64,000 nt of DNA from CAILHX01 sp046155285 (GCA_046155285.1 JBJXEA010000026.1:1-64000); one strand, 5' to 3'; shown: positions 17,094-26,323, counted from the first letter of the stretch. Notes: generated by a model not told the origin, from the sequence alone. Numbers and translations are program-made.

Positions 17094-18047
17094 CTAAATA
17101 TTCAATAACATGTGAGTGCATCGTGCACGGGAAACGCATGGCATGATTTTTCTGCCAGAAGCTTTTTCGACATCATTCAGGTAATGGTCGTTATGGTAGA
17201 TTTCTCCGTCCAGCGCTAACACCTCTAATTCACAACGCCCACATGCTCCTCCACGACAAAGAGAATCGGGGTTTACACCTGCATTCTCCAATGCCTCAAG
17301 TAACGAGCCATCATTTGGTACTTCTACCTCAATGTTGGATTTTGCGAGTTTTACCTTGAATGCTTCACCCATAGGTGGTGCCGAGAACTTCTCGCTATGA
17401 ATGTGATTCTCTGCCCAGCCCAATTCTCTGGCAGTTTCAAGCACAGTGGTCACCATGGAGGAGGGGCCGCAAACATACACATGACTCCCCAATAACTGTT
17501 TAGAGAGCAACTCTTCTATGTTTAATCTTTGTTCCAAGCTCTCAATATAAAAATGTGCTTTATCGCCATATTGAGATTTGAGTTGATCTTGAAATGCTCC
17601 ATGCTCCTGCGCGCGAAATGCATAGTGCAATTCAAACTGATAGCCATTACGTTGAATATCATGCAACTGTGACATGAACGGGGTAATGCCTACCCCGCCT
17701 GCGATAAGAATATGCTTACGCCCCAATTTTGAGATTGGGAAAAGATTGACCGGATAAGTAATCTGTAATTGCGAGCCTTCAACCACTGCATCATGCATAA
17801 ATACAGAACCGCCACGTGAACGCTCCTGACGGCGCACAGAGATATGATAGTGTTTGGTGTCTTGCGGTGAACCCATTAAGGAATATGGGTTGCGATGAAT
17901 ACGGCCGTTGATTTTCATTTCCACCACCACATGGCTACCACCTGAAAACGGTGGAAAATCCAAGCCATCCTCGCGTACCATAGTGAAATGCTTGATGAGA
18001 GGGGTGACTTGCTCGATGTTAGCCACTCTAATGCTGAGGTTACTCAT
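17094..18047 (-). CDS. FNR-type ferredoxin reductase of dimethylamine monooxygenase
   Basis: A 317-residue electron-transfer protein of the phthalate-dioxygenase-reductase/VanB type. A flavin domain (RNPYSLMG) is followed by an NAD(P)H domain (AGGVGITPFMSQLHDIQ, YVCGPSSMV) and a C-terminal plant-type [2Fe-2S] domain (CRGGACGRCELEVL, with the fourth cysteine in IMPCVSRA). It should deliver electrons from NAD(P)H to the DUF3445 oxygenase. Its ATG overlaps the stop of the gene before it (ATGA type), so the two are coupled. Confidence 0.9.
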   Translation of the reverse strand: MSNLSIRVANIEQVTPLIKHFTMVREDGLDFPPFSGGSHVVVEMKINGRIHRNPYSLMGSPQDTKHYHISVRRQERSRGGSVFMHDAVVEGSQLQITYPVNLFPISKLGRKHILIAGGVGITPFMSQLHDIQRNGYQFELHYAFRAQEHGAFQDQLKSQYGDKAHFYIESLEQRLNIEELLSKQLLGSHVYVCGPSSMVTTVLETARELGWAENHIHSEKFSAPPMGEAFKVKLAKSNIEVEVPNDGSLLEALENAGVNPDSLCRGGACGRCELEVLALDGEIYHNDHYLNDVEKASGRKIMPCVSRARCTHMLLNI

Positions 18048-18646
18048 GGATAAATCTCAAGAACTTCGGGAATCTCACCAGGATTTTCAGCATCTATCAT
18101 CAACCCACTGTAGGAGCCCAGATGCCTAGAAAAATGGTCGCGTACGAATAGATGTCTACCACAACCACAACAATCCACAATATTGGTAGTTACGTCATGC
18201 GTAGTAGCCTTACAGTGCACACAGTAAACCGACCTTGCCAGACTGTAGCAAAGTTCCTTCATGACTTCTCTATCCTGAACATCATGCAATGATGCCAATT
18301 TGCAGAACGACCAGATGAAACCTTCGGTACCCGCCACGTAAAACTGCGTCCCCATCCGACACTCAGACATCATCTGGTAAACGGAATACAGGGCATCCAT
18401 CTCACTATCAAATACGCGTAAATCTTCTCCCACCACCTTATTCAGGATAGTCGCATAGTCTTTGTCCTGCTTGTTGTCCCGTACATAGAACACTGTTAAC
18501 GCTTGTGGCGGTATCATTTGCTGGAACAGATGCAATACGGCCATGCCACCTGCTCCTTTTGCCATCACTACATGTGCAAAAGCCTTATCTCGCCATGTGA
18601 GCGTCTGATAGCTTGGTTTGCTTTTGATCCTATAACCACGTTCCAT
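18044..18646 (-). CDS. dmmA: DmmA-family dimethylamine monooxygenase subunit
   Basis: A 200-residue protein without membrane segments or a signal peptide. The N-terminal two thirds resemble a nucleotide-binding-like fold (VVMAKGAGGMAVLHLFQQ, MGTQFYVAGTEGFIW). The C-terminus is cysteine-rich (YCVHCKATTHDV, then VDCCGCGRHLFVRDHFSRH), like a rubredoxin or zinc-ribbon metal site. The pattern matches what I know as the DmmA family, found beside DUF3445 oxygenases. The partner role (electron transfer or assembly) is inferred. It lies between the GcvT-like gene (34-base gap) and the reductase (4-base overlap). Confidence 0.72.
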   Translation of the reverse strand: MERGYRIKSKPSYQTLTWRDKAFAHVVMAKGAGGMAVLHLFQQMIPPQALTVFYVRDNKQDKDYATILNKVVGEDLRVFDSEMDALYSVYQMMSECRMGTQFYVAGTEGFIWSFCKLASLHDVQDREVMKELCYSLARSVYCVHCKATTHDVTTNIVDCCGCGRHLFVRDHFSRHLGSYSGLMIDAENPGEIPEVLEIYP

Positions 18647-18680
18647 AATCTTCCCAGAGTTGTTAATGCATCAAGCCGAG

Positions 18681-19796
18681 TTACTTGCTTGACTTGGGAT
18701 GTGTACGCAAGCGCATTGGATCGTAGAATGGAGTGCGTGCGACACGTCCTTTACAGCTGTTTTTCCCAACCACTTCAATGCTTGTGCCGATTTGCGAGTA
18801 TTCAGGTTTGATGTGCACCAAAGCGATAGATTGCATCAGGTACTGGCTATAAATGGCGCTGGTCACCACACCCACTTCCTTGCCATCCTTGACCAGTTTG
18901 TCACCTGCAGCAACCGCTGACGTACTCTCGCAGACGATACCTGCCTGTTTTACTCGCTCACGGCCACGCAGCATAAGCACTGCCTGCTTGCCGATATAGT
19001 CACCTTTTTTATCCAGATCCACACCCCAGCCCATATTCACTTCCCATGGGGTGGTGTCTCCCTCAGGCATCTCGAACGGGAAGAAAAGCAATGCTGCTTC
19101 CAATCTTGTCAGTTCAAGTGAGTTCCAGGAAGCCGGAATAGCACCAAATGGTTTGCCTACTTCAAGTATTTTGTCCCACATCATCACCGTGTCTTTTGCC
19201 GCACAATAAACCTCATAGCCACGCTCACCAGAATACCCGCCGCGAGCAATATAGACATCACAGCCGAATAAGGTTGTTTTTTGGTGTTTGAAATAAGGTA
19301 GATCAGCTAACTTGAATCCAACATGCGGCGCCAAAATATCTAATGACAACGGCCCCTGCAAAGACAGGATGTGCACGTCATGATCAGGTACTATTTTTAC
19401 ATCTTTACCTTTGGCCAACATCGCCAGATTTTGTGGTGTTTTGCCATTACCATGCGAGGCGCGAAACTCATTCTTGCCATCACGAATAATCATGATGTCA
19501 TCGCAAAGCGCCCCGGTTTCGTTAACCTCAGCCGCTAGACGCGAAGTTCCCGGTTGCATCTTGGTGACATCAATAGCGACCAGTTGATCCAACACACTTT
19601 CAGCATCAGTTCCACTGACGTTGATGATATTTAGCGCAGAAACGTCATAGAGCCCAGCACGGTGCCGCGTTGCTATCACCTCATCGTGGGCATCCGTGCA
19701 ATAACTCCAAGGCAGCGGCATGTTATTCCAAGTGTCCCCATCCAGTTTGGAACCATGTTCTTTATGTCTGCCATTCAGTATTGAATTTCTCAACAT
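18681..19796 (-). CDS. GcvT-like aminomethyltransferase of the dimethylamine operon
   Basis: A 371-residue protein of the glycine-cleavage T-protein fold. Family signatures are HRAGLYDVSALNIINVSG, YSGERGYEVY, and ELTRLEAALLFFPFEMPEGDTTPWEV near the folate pocket. It probably catches the methyl-derived formaldehyde as methylene-tetrahydrofolate, as proposed for GcvT homologues in dimethylamine operons (DmmD type). It is the first gene of the dmm operon, with GGAG before the ATG, and its upstream region carries palindromic site 2. A true glycine-cleavage role is unlikely because no gcvH or gcvP is nearby. Confidence 0.82.
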   Translation of the reverse strand: MLRNSILNGRHKEHGSKLDGDTWNNMPLPWSYCTDAHDEVIATRHRAGLYDVSALNIINVSGTDAESVLDQLVAIDVTKMQPGTSRLAAEVNETGALCDDIMIIRDGKNEFRASHGNGKTPQNLAMLAKGKDVKIVPDHDVHILSLQGPLSLDILAPHVGFKLADLPYFKHQKTTLFGCDVYIARGGYSGERGYEVYCAAKDTVMMWDKILEVGKPFGAIPASWNSLELTRLEAALLFFPFEMPEGDTTPWEVNMGWGVDLDKKGDYIGKQAVLMLRGRERVKQAGIVCESTSAVAAGDKLVKDGKEVGVVTSAIYSQYLMQSIALVHIKPEYSQIGTSIEVVGKNSCKGRVARTPFYDPMRLRTHPKSSK

Positions 19797-19885
19797 TTCT
19801 GCTTACTCCAAAGTGTGTGGAAGAATAGATAAACTTACACAGACACTATCTAAAATGGGGTTTTTAGAGAATTCTCTTGAGGGGG

Positions 19886-19903
19886 TACTACCTAAGAGGT
19901 AGT
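19886..19903. promoter_or_regulatory. NarL-like palindrome upstream of the dmm operon (site 2)
   Basis: A perfect inverted repeat, ACTACCT-AAG-AGGTAGT, lies at 19887-19903. The 16-mer TACTACCTAAGAGGTA (19886-19901) differs at one base from site 4 read on the other strand. The site is 89 bases before the GcvT-like ATG and follows the end of the chemoreceptor gene. Likely an activator or operator site for the island's NarL-like regulator. Confidence 0.55.
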
Positions 19904-19944
19904 TGAAAATTGCCATCAATCGAGTGCCTTAATTTATAGCTTTT

Positions 19945-20943
19945 TTAGTATGCGCGTTGCGCCATGCTGCGGATTTTTTCGTTGGCTTTTTCAGTTCTAT
20001 CAACCAGTTTGCGAACCTCATCTGCTACAACAGCAAAACCACGACCAGCTTCACCAGCACGGGCAGCCTCAATGGCGGCATTGAGTGCCAGCAAATTGGT
20101 CTGTTGGGTGATTTCAGAGATGACATTCGCGACTGTAAGTATCTCGTGCATACTCGATTCTGTGCGTCGCATTTCTTCTGCATGCTGTTCTTTAGCATTT
20201 CGCTCATCACTGATATTGCGAATCGCTCCAGCCGATTTAAGCGCCATGCCCTGTGAATCTCTTGTTGTAGAGGCGCGTTCACGAAACCACACATAACTGC
20301 GACCTGCTGTCTTCAAACGATACTCTGCCACATAGGGTGTATTCCCAGTTCGGTCTTCCAGATGTCGCGTAAATGCTATCAATGTTGGTTTCAAATCATC
20401 AGGATGGATAGCATCAGTCCAACTCGTCCAACCATCAGGAAAGTCCTCTACACGATGATAGCCGAGCAGTTCCCGAAACTGTTTTGACCAAGTGATGGAA
20501 CTGGAGGGATGATCAGGATCACCATTGACCAACTCTTGCAGCCAGACACCTTCTGTTAGTGCAGATTGTGCCAATAAATTACTTTCCATCAAACCTTGAG
20601 TCTTCTCTAGCTGCATCCTTAGAGACTCACGTTGCTCTTCGCATCGTCGCAACTGATCGGATGAGATTGAGATATCTGCCTTCAACGTCTCAACCGACCG
20701 CAAATACTCATCATTCTGTTCAGTGAGTCGCACATTTCCAGTGCTTAACTTTTCAACAGCTTGTTCATGATTGATGTTTTGCTGCTGAAAATGGCTTGCC
20801 ACGGCCACCAAAGGTACACGCAAAGTATCTTGCATCCATGAAGGCAGCCTTGCAATAATCGTCAGATGGCTGTCATTGATAACAGACTGTATTGCCGTTC
20901 CCACTATTTCCAGATGCGTTTTGTTTAATAGTTTCCAAGCCAT
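19945..20943 (-). CDS. Soluble PAS-domain chemoreceptor with short signalling tip
   Basis: A 332-residue protein with no membrane segment. A coiled-coil region (about 75-125) is followed by one PAS/PAC module (about 130-250; WSKQFRELLGYHRVEDFPDGWTSWTDAIHPDD). Then comes a methyl-accepting hairpin (ISEITQQTNLLALNAAIEAARAGEAGRGFAVVADEVRKL). The hairpin arms are short, with only about 35 residues on each side of the tip, and the chain ends soon after. It keeps the CheA/CheW-contact tip. No methylation pentapeptide is visible at the C-terminus. It lies between etfA and the dmm operon on the same strand, so chemotaxis or energy taxis towards methylated amines is a fair guess. Confidence 0.82.
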   Translation of the reverse strand: MAWKLLNKTHLEIVGTAIQSVINDSHLTIIARLPSWMQDTLRVPLVAVASHFQQQNINHEQAVEKLSTGNVRLTEQNDEYLRSVETLKADISISSDQLRRCEEQRESLRMQLEKTQGLMESNLLAQSALTEGVWLQELVNGDPDHPSSSITWSKQFRELLGYHRVEDFPDGWTSWTDAIHPDDLKPTLIAFTRHLEDRTGNTPYVAEYRLKTAGRSYVWFRERASTTRDSQGMALKSAGAIRNISDERNAKEQHAEEMRRTESSMHEILTVANVISEITQQTNLLALNAAIEAARAGEAGRGFAVVADEVRKLVDRTEKANEKIRSMAQRAY

Positions 20944-21024
20944 TCAGCAGCAACCTTTGATCTGTGTTGACATAAAATACGGTTTCTTGACATCCCCAGT
21001 TATCAAGAAACCATAGTATAAATT

Positions 21025-21987
21025 CTAGCTTAACTGGTTGCGTAATTCCTCTTCGATCTCAAAAATATCACCCACGATACCGTACTTGGCGATGGTGAAA
21101 ATTGAAGCGCCGGGATCGGTATTCACTGCAACAATAGTCGGTACATGTTTCATCCCTGCCATGTGCTGAATAGAGCCGGAAATTCCCATCGCTAAATAAA
21201 GTTTGCATGAACCCACCACTTTGCCCGACTGACCTACTTGTCTTGATTTGGGTAACCATCCTGCATCGGCGATGGGGCGAGAACAGCACAGCGTGGCGCC
21301 CGTCATTTCTGCCAATTCGCGGAACTGCTCAACATTGGTCTCTTCAGCGATGCCGCGGCCAATCGATAAAATGAATTCGGAGGTAGTGATGTCCACGTCA
21401 TTAGCGCCTCCCATTTCTATGAATTGCAGGTTTTTACTGCGTGACTGTTGTGATGTCATATCCAAAGTGGTCACTATTGGTGAGCTTGACTCTTCAATTG
21501 GCTTGAAAACACTAGCTCGCAAGGCGAGTACAACACATTCCTTGGCTGGAAAATCCACTTCTATATTCACTTTCTGGTTATATCCGCCGCGGGTAGCCAC
21601 CAACTCATTAGCTTCGTACTCAACTTTGAAAACATCCGTGGCAAAACCAAACTGTCCTTTTCTTGAGAGCGTTGCGGCATAACCTAGCGAATCAACCGAA
21701 TGCGGCAACAACACAACTGCAGGTTTTTTAGATTCAATCAATGTCGTCACTGCCGCTTCAAAAATATCAGGGTCATATTCTGTGCTGGTCGTTTTTACCA
21801 CCACGATTTCATCAATCCCTTTTACTGAAAGCCCTGATACATAGGTATCGGCTTGGCTTCCAATAATGGCGACAACTACCTTGTCTTCCGCTGCTTGTCG
21901 TAAGCCTTGAGCAGCCGTGATCAGCTCCAAAGACACAGGACGCAATTCATTTTCGCGGTGTTCCGCAATGACTAATATCGTTTTCAT
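21025..21987 (-). CDS. etfA: Electron transfer flavoprotein alpha subunit
   Basis: A 320-residue FAD-binding ETF subunit. The C-terminal FAD domain is clear (SRQVGQSGKVVGSCKLYLAMGISGSIQH, NTDPGASIFTIAKYGIVGD). In methylotrophs ETF is the physiological acceptor for trimethylamine dehydrogenase. It begins 2 bases after etfB and is the penultimate gene of the TMADH-side gene array, so it should pair with the TMADH at 26842-29034. Confidence 0.94.
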   Translation of the reverse strand: MKTILVIAEHRENELRPVSLELITAAQGLRQAAEDKVVVAIIGSQADTYVSGLSVKGIDEIVVVKTTSTEYDPDIFEAAVTTLIESKKPAVVLLPHSVDSLGYAATLSRKGQFGFATDVFKVEYEANELVATRGGYNQKVNIEVDFPAKECVVLALRASVFKPIEESSSPIVTTLDMTSQQSRSKNLQFIEMGGANDVDITTSEFILSIGRGIAEETNVEQFRELAEMTGATLCCSRPIADAGWLPKSRQVGQSGKVVGSCKLYLAMGISGSIQHMAGMKHVPTIVAVNTDPGASIFTIAKYGIVGDIFEIEEELRNQLS

Positions 21988-21989
21988 CG

Positions 21990-22784
21990 TTATTCCCCTT
22001 TGAATTCCTTGATGATGCTTATCAACTTAGCTGCTTGTTCTGTGGGCGTGCCCTCTATCATCGCCGCACGTCCTTTGGCTGGCACATACATGCGTCTCAC
22101 GCGCGACAACGCACAGCCTGCACCGACATCTGTAGCACTCAGACCAATGTCACTTAGCGCGATATCTTCAATGGGTTTGACTGCTGCTTGTTTAATGCCT
22201 CGTAAAGAGGCATAACGTGGTTTATTTATTCCTAGCTGTATCGTCAGCACGGATGGGCAGACAATCTCAACTTCCTGCAAAGTGCCGCCTTCTAGTTCAC
22301 GCCTAATCAGCGCTTTGTTGCTGCCAGGGGCATAATCCAGCTTTGCCACCACCGCTGCATGCGGCCATTCTAGGTGCGCTGCGATTGAGATGCCCGTTGA
22401 TGCATAGGCATGGTCAGAAGACTGAACACCCGCAAACACCATGTCAGGGTTCTCCTTTTTGGCGACTGCCGCCAGAATGCGTCCGATAGTTATTGAATCC
22501 GAGCCTTCCATCGCATCATCCCAAACCCTTAATGCTCTATCTGCTCCTTTCGCCAGACATTTACGCAGACTTTCGTCAACGCGCTCAGGCCCAATAGATA
22601 CGACTATCACTTCCACTTCTGATTCCGAAGATTCTTTGAGTCGCATCGCCTCTTCTAATGAAAAGTCATCCCATTCATTGAGGTCATAAAGCAAAAAATC
22701 CTCATCCACGTCCAATCCATCAGCACGAAATTCGAAATCCTCATCCAATGCTGCCACTTGTTTAACCGCCACTAAAATCTTCAT
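21990..22784 (-). CDS. etfB: Electron transfer flavoprotein beta subunit
   Basis: A 264-residue ETF subunit with the family N-terminus MKILVAVKQVAALDEDF, the acidic DLNEWDDFSLEEAMRLKE segment and the recognition-loop region near KPRYASLRGIKQA. It binds AMP and, with EtfA, holds FAD that takes electrons from dehydrogenases. Spaced 22 bases from the repeat protein upstream and 2 bases from etfA downstream. Confidence 0.94.
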   Translation of the reverse strand: MKILVAVKQVAALDEDFEFRADGLDVDEDFLLYDLNEWDDFSLEEAMRLKESSESEVEVIVVSIGPERVDESLRKCLAKGADRALRVWDDAMEGSDSITIGRILAAVAKKENPDMVFAGVQSSDHAYASTGISIAAHLEWPHAAVVAKLDYAPGSNKALIRRELEGGTLQEVEIVCPSVLTIQLGINKPRYASLRGIKQAAVKPIEDIALSDIGLSATDVGAGCALSRVRRMYVPAKGRAAMIEGTPTEQAAKLISIIKEFKGE

Positions 22785-22806
22785 TACTTTCTTCTCCTAA
22801 CCGCTA

Positions 22807-24192
22807 TTAAATTGCTATCACTTGCTCATTCCGCATTATTTTTTTCGCAAACCAACTGAGTGCCGTAAATCTGACCGAGGGGTCAGGGTCGTTATGCAAT
22901 CCCCACTTATCTTTTGCCGTTAACGCCGGATGACTTACCAACAATAAACGATGTAAGAAATAAGGATCCTGAAGCAATGGCTTTAACGACTTGCGATTTG
23001 CTCGCGGATTAAGGATAACCCCCCGCCGCACATCAGCATCCTCAGCTTTTACTAGCTTTTGTAGAATGGATTGTGGTGTGCGTGGATTTGCTGCCACCCC
23101 GCTCAATACATCTATATCCTTTCCTTCAGACAACTTTTTGAGCACATGCATGGCCGTTTTTGGCTGATAAGCCACAGCAGATCGCACCCAAGCATTGGTA
23201 TCCTCAGCTAGATTTTCCAGTAATTGGCTTGGGCAACTAGGATTGCGTGCCACAGCTCTCCTTACGTCCGCATTTTTTTCTTTTGCTAACATTTTCAATA
23301 GTCGTTTTGGTGTCACCGGGTTGCGCGCTATCCATTGACGCACCCAATGATCTTTATCTTCAGCCAGAACCTCAATGTCATCTGTCTGTAAATCCGCACG
23401 TGAAGCAACAGTTCTTCTTACAGCGACCATCTGATCCCTCATCAAACTTCTTACCAATTCCTTAGGCAGGGTTGGGTTGGATGCCGCTGCGCGTCTAACA
23501 GCAGCATCTTTGCTCTGACTCGCCATATTAAGAAAATGACTAGTCATGCTTGGGTTTGCAGCCAAATGCCGGATTATCGTATTGTCGCTTTCTGTGGTCG
23601 CTTGTTCCAAAAGACTAATGGAGCAATGCTTATGACTCACTACGGCTGCTCGCAGATTGCTATTACTTCTTCCATAAATAGTTTCTAGCACATCTTCAGG
23701 TATTGCCGGATTGGATACCATTTCACTGTCAAATTTGCCAGGTACTTCTTTGGCAATCACTCTAAACACAGCCTCACTTGTATTTGGGTTGGAACACACC
23801 ACTTTTAATACATCAGGAGCCTGCTCAAGCTCTGCAATTTCTTCTAATACTGACTGCGGCGTATGTCTATGCTGTGCAATCAATTTGATCAAGGAAGCAT
23901 TTTTTGCACCAGCATAAAGCTTGGAGAGCACTGCGCCACTTGCGCTCTGATTCTTTTGCAAACGCAAGTTGATTGCAGAGTCACTCAAACTGGTTAATGC
24001 CATCAACACGCTCGCTGGGGTATGTTCCCAACGCGCCAACATCAATGCGTTGCGCCGTTCACCAAACATCAGGCTTTCTAGCGCCAACTTCTGTAGACCC
24101 GATGCGATTTCATAAACTGCAGCTGCGCTATAGACGTCCTTCATCGCTATGGCAAGCATCACCAAATCGCTTGCCTGCTGCGGCATTGCCAT
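22807..24192 (-). CDS. Leucine-rich-repeat-variant (LRV/HEAT-like) protein in the electron-transfer operon
   Basis: About 461 residues, most of it a solenoid of roughly 24-residue units. The unit pattern is ANPxTPxxLLxxLAxDxxxxVRxxVA, repeated at least twelve times. This is the LRV repeat first seen in a nitrogen-fixation region protein of Azotobacter. No N-terminal Fe-S cluster motif is present here. The frame is open from an ATG at 24249, but I prefer the ATG at 24192, which directly follows the stop of the Fe-S protein gene and implies translational coupling. Function is unknown: a scaffold or chaperone for ETF or the membrane Fe-S protein is possible. Confidence 0.72.
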   Translation of the reverse strand: MAMPQQASDLVMLAIAMKDVYSAAAVYEIASGLQKLALESLMFGERRNALMLARWEHTPASVLMALTSLSDSAINLRLQKNQSASGAVLSKLYAGAKNASLIKLIAQHRHTPQSVLEEIAELEQAPDVLKVVCSNPNTSEAVFRVIAKEVPGKFDSEMVSNPAIPEDVLETIYGRSNSNLRAAVVSHKHCSISLLEQATTESDNTIIRHLAANPSMTSHFLNMASQSKDAAVRRAAASNPTLPKELVRSLMRDQMVAVRRTVASRADLQTDDIEVLAEDKDHWVRQWIARNPVTPKRLLKMLAKEKNADVRRAVARNPSCPSQLLENLAEDTNAWVRSAVAYQPKTAMHVLKKLSEGKDIDVLSGVAANPRTPQSILQKLVKAEDADVRRGVILNPRANRKSLKPLLQDPYFLHRLLLVSHPALTAKDKWGLHNDPDPSVRFTALSWFAKKIMRNEQVIAI

Positions 24193-24193
24193 A

Positions 24194-26323
24194 TCAGGCG
24201 ACTTGAGGAACTTCCTCTTCCCTGATCTCGTGTTCAATGCACTCATCAATCAACTCAATCAGTTCTTTCACCACAAACTTTCCTTCGAAACCGGAGGTCT
24301 TGAGAGCGTCTTCGAACATAGTCAGATCTTTAGGGCAGGAAACCACAAACACTTGCAAGCCTTCAATCGCACCAGCTTCTTTCATGCGATTTTGCGAAGG
24401 CTTCTCCGTGCCTACAGGGTCGGGTATCCAAATTCGCCCACCCCCAGCGCCGCAACAGAAAGAATTGTCTCGATTCCGTCCCATTTCCACCAATTCACAC
24501 CCCAGCAGTTTCAGCACATCGCGCGGCGCATCGTAACCTTTGTTATAACGTCCCAAGTGGCAGGGGTCATGGAACGTGACCCGGTAGTCGAGTTTTTTCT
24601 TGAGCTTGATCTTGCCGTCTTCGATCAGTTGCTTGACTACGGTGGTGTAATGTTGAATCTCGAATTTACCGCCAAAATCCGGATACTCGTTGCGGATGGT
24701 GTTGAACGAATGCGGGTCGGTAGTCACGATGGAATTAAAGTCGCATGCCTGTAAGGTGCCAATATTGGAGGATGCCAATAGTTCGTAAAGACCTTCCTCT
24801 CCAACGCGTCGTACATCATTACCGGCATTCAGTTCGGCTTCGAACAGCAAGCCAAAATCCACCCCCGCTTGCTGTATCAACCTAGCGAAGGTTTGCGTTA
24901 CTTTCTGATTGCGCGGGTCGAATGAAGCGTAATCTCCCACAAACCAAAGCATATCCACGGGTTCGGTGCGAGCATCTTTGATCTCGAAAGGGAGCGCCTT
25001 AGTCCAAGCGGCACGCTTGCGTTTTGATTCACCAAAGGAGTTGCCTGTTTTATGGATGGTTTGCAGCGTCTTCTCCAATAGTGGTTCCATTTCACCAGCC
25101 TCTACGAGATTACGTCGCATCTGCACGATGATGGGCACATGCTCCACAGCAACCGGGCATATCTCAACACAAGCCAGACAAGTGCGGCATGACCACAAGG
25201 TTTCCATGAACACTTGCCCGACATCTTTGCCATGAATATTCAATTCGGCTTCTTTAGGCAGGGTGCTTGCCGTCAGCGCTTTATTGGCGAACTCACGCAG
25301 AGAGAGAATGACATCGCGCGGTGACAATGGTGCACCTACAGCATTGGCTGGGCAGGCTTCCTGACAACGCCCACACTTAGTACAGGCATCAAGGTGTAGA
25401 AGGTTTTTCCAAGTCAGGTCGGTAATAGTTTTGTAGCCTGCAATCTTCTGCTCCTCAGGCACTTTGGGCAGACGCTTGCCCGCCAAAGGGTCTTTGAACA
25501 TGAGTGAGGCTGCTGCGGTAAAAATATGTTTGATCTTGGTGTAGGGAATGCACGCAATAAATGTCAGCGAAAGCACACCATGGAACCACCACAACCCAGA
25601 CCTTAGCGCCCCTGCGCCATCAGCAGAAAGCCCAAAGCCTTGCATAAGCTGTGCCAGCGTGGCGCCCACTGGTGACCACATGCGATGATCCCAAACAGTA
25701 GGGCGGCCACTCAGCCAAACCAGACGGGTAGCTTCCAAAATGAATCCGGTGATGCCAATTAGAATAAAAGACCACAGAAATGCCCAGTCTTCGCGGCGAT
25801 ATTCGCTGCGGTCAAAATCAGAATCGCCGGGGCTTCTGTCCAGCCGTGCATAATCCAGCTTGGGCAATTTCAACCACTTGCGGCGATACATCATGTAAAT
25901 CAAACCAAGGATTAAACCAAGCCCTGCGATATCCAGCACCAGTGAGAACCATAGATAAAAGTTGCCATACCAGAAACGAATACCGAATAGCGGTTCAAGG
26001 ATGTCGTATTCCAGCGTGATGATGGAGGTGCCGATAAACAACAGCACAAAACCGAAAAAAATCAATCCATGAGCGCGGCCTGCATTTTTATCGCGTCGCA
26101 CCAATGTGCGATGTGTTGCCATGGTTTTGACCATGTCCATGAAACGATACAATAGTTCACCCCAAGAGCCGTCAGACTGACCGCGTCTATACTTTCTAAT
26201 CTGCGTGTAAGTGCCGTAGATGAAAATGGCTATCGCTGCATATCCAATGGCATAAAACAGATGTATCGCCTGTGGATGAAAATTCTCGAACAGAATGCGG
26301 GTGATTTCTTTAGAGTCATTCAT
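24194..26323 (-). CDS. Membrane Fe-S oxidoreductase (HdrD/GlpC-like), probable ETF:quinone reductase
   Basis: A 709-residue protein. The N-terminal 290 residues contain about five membrane helices like the nitrate reductase gamma/cytochrome b type. Two [4Fe-4S] motifs follow (CTKCGRCQEACP near 315, CRTCLACVEICP near 390). The C-terminus has CCG-type cysteine domains (CHLGRYNKGYD, DNSFCCGAGGGR). Such proteins link ETF or related flavoproteins to the quinone pool (compare DgcB and heterodisulfide reductase D). With TMADH and etfAB in the same array it is the likely exit for trimethylamine electrons. No classic ETF-QO gene is seen. The direction and partner are inferred. Confidence 0.82.
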   Translation of the reverse strand: MNDSKEITRILFENFHPQAIHLFYAIGYAAIAIFIYGTYTQIRKYRRGQSDGSWGELLYRFMDMVKTMATHRTLVRRDKNAGRAHGLIFFGFVLLFIGTSIITLEYDILEPLFGIRFWYGNFYLWFSLVLDIAGLGLILGLIYMMYRRKWLKLPKLDYARLDRSPGDSDFDRSEYRREDWAFLWSFILIGITGFILEATRLVWLSGRPTVWDHRMWSPVGATLAQLMQGFGLSADGAGALRSGLWWFHGVLSLTFIACIPYTKIKHIFTAAASLMFKDPLAGKRLPKVPEEQKIAGYKTITDLTWKNLLHLDACTKCGRCQEACPANAVGAPLSPRDVILSLREFANKALTASTLPKEAELNIHGKDVGQVFMETLWSCRTCLACVEICPVAVEHVPIIVQMRRNLVEAGEMEPLLEKTLQTIHKTGNSFGESKRKRAAWTKALPFEIKDARTEPVDMLWFVGDYASFDPRNQKVTQTFARLIQQAGVDFGLLFEAELNAGNDVRRVGEEGLYELLASSNIGTLQACDFNSIVTTDPHSFNTIRNEYPDFGGKFEIQHYTTVVKQLIEDGKIKLKKKLDYRVTFHDPCHLGRYNKGYDAPRDVLKLLGCELVEMGRNRDNSFCCGAGGGRIWIPDPVGTEKPSQNRMKEAGAIEGLQVFVVSCPKDLTMFEDALKTSGFEGKFVVKELIELIDECIEHEIREEEVPQVA

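Noticed and set aside
24149..24754. 201-residue plus-strand frame
   Set aside because: Antisense to the C-terminus of the Fe-S oxidoreductase, with no domain or ribosome site.
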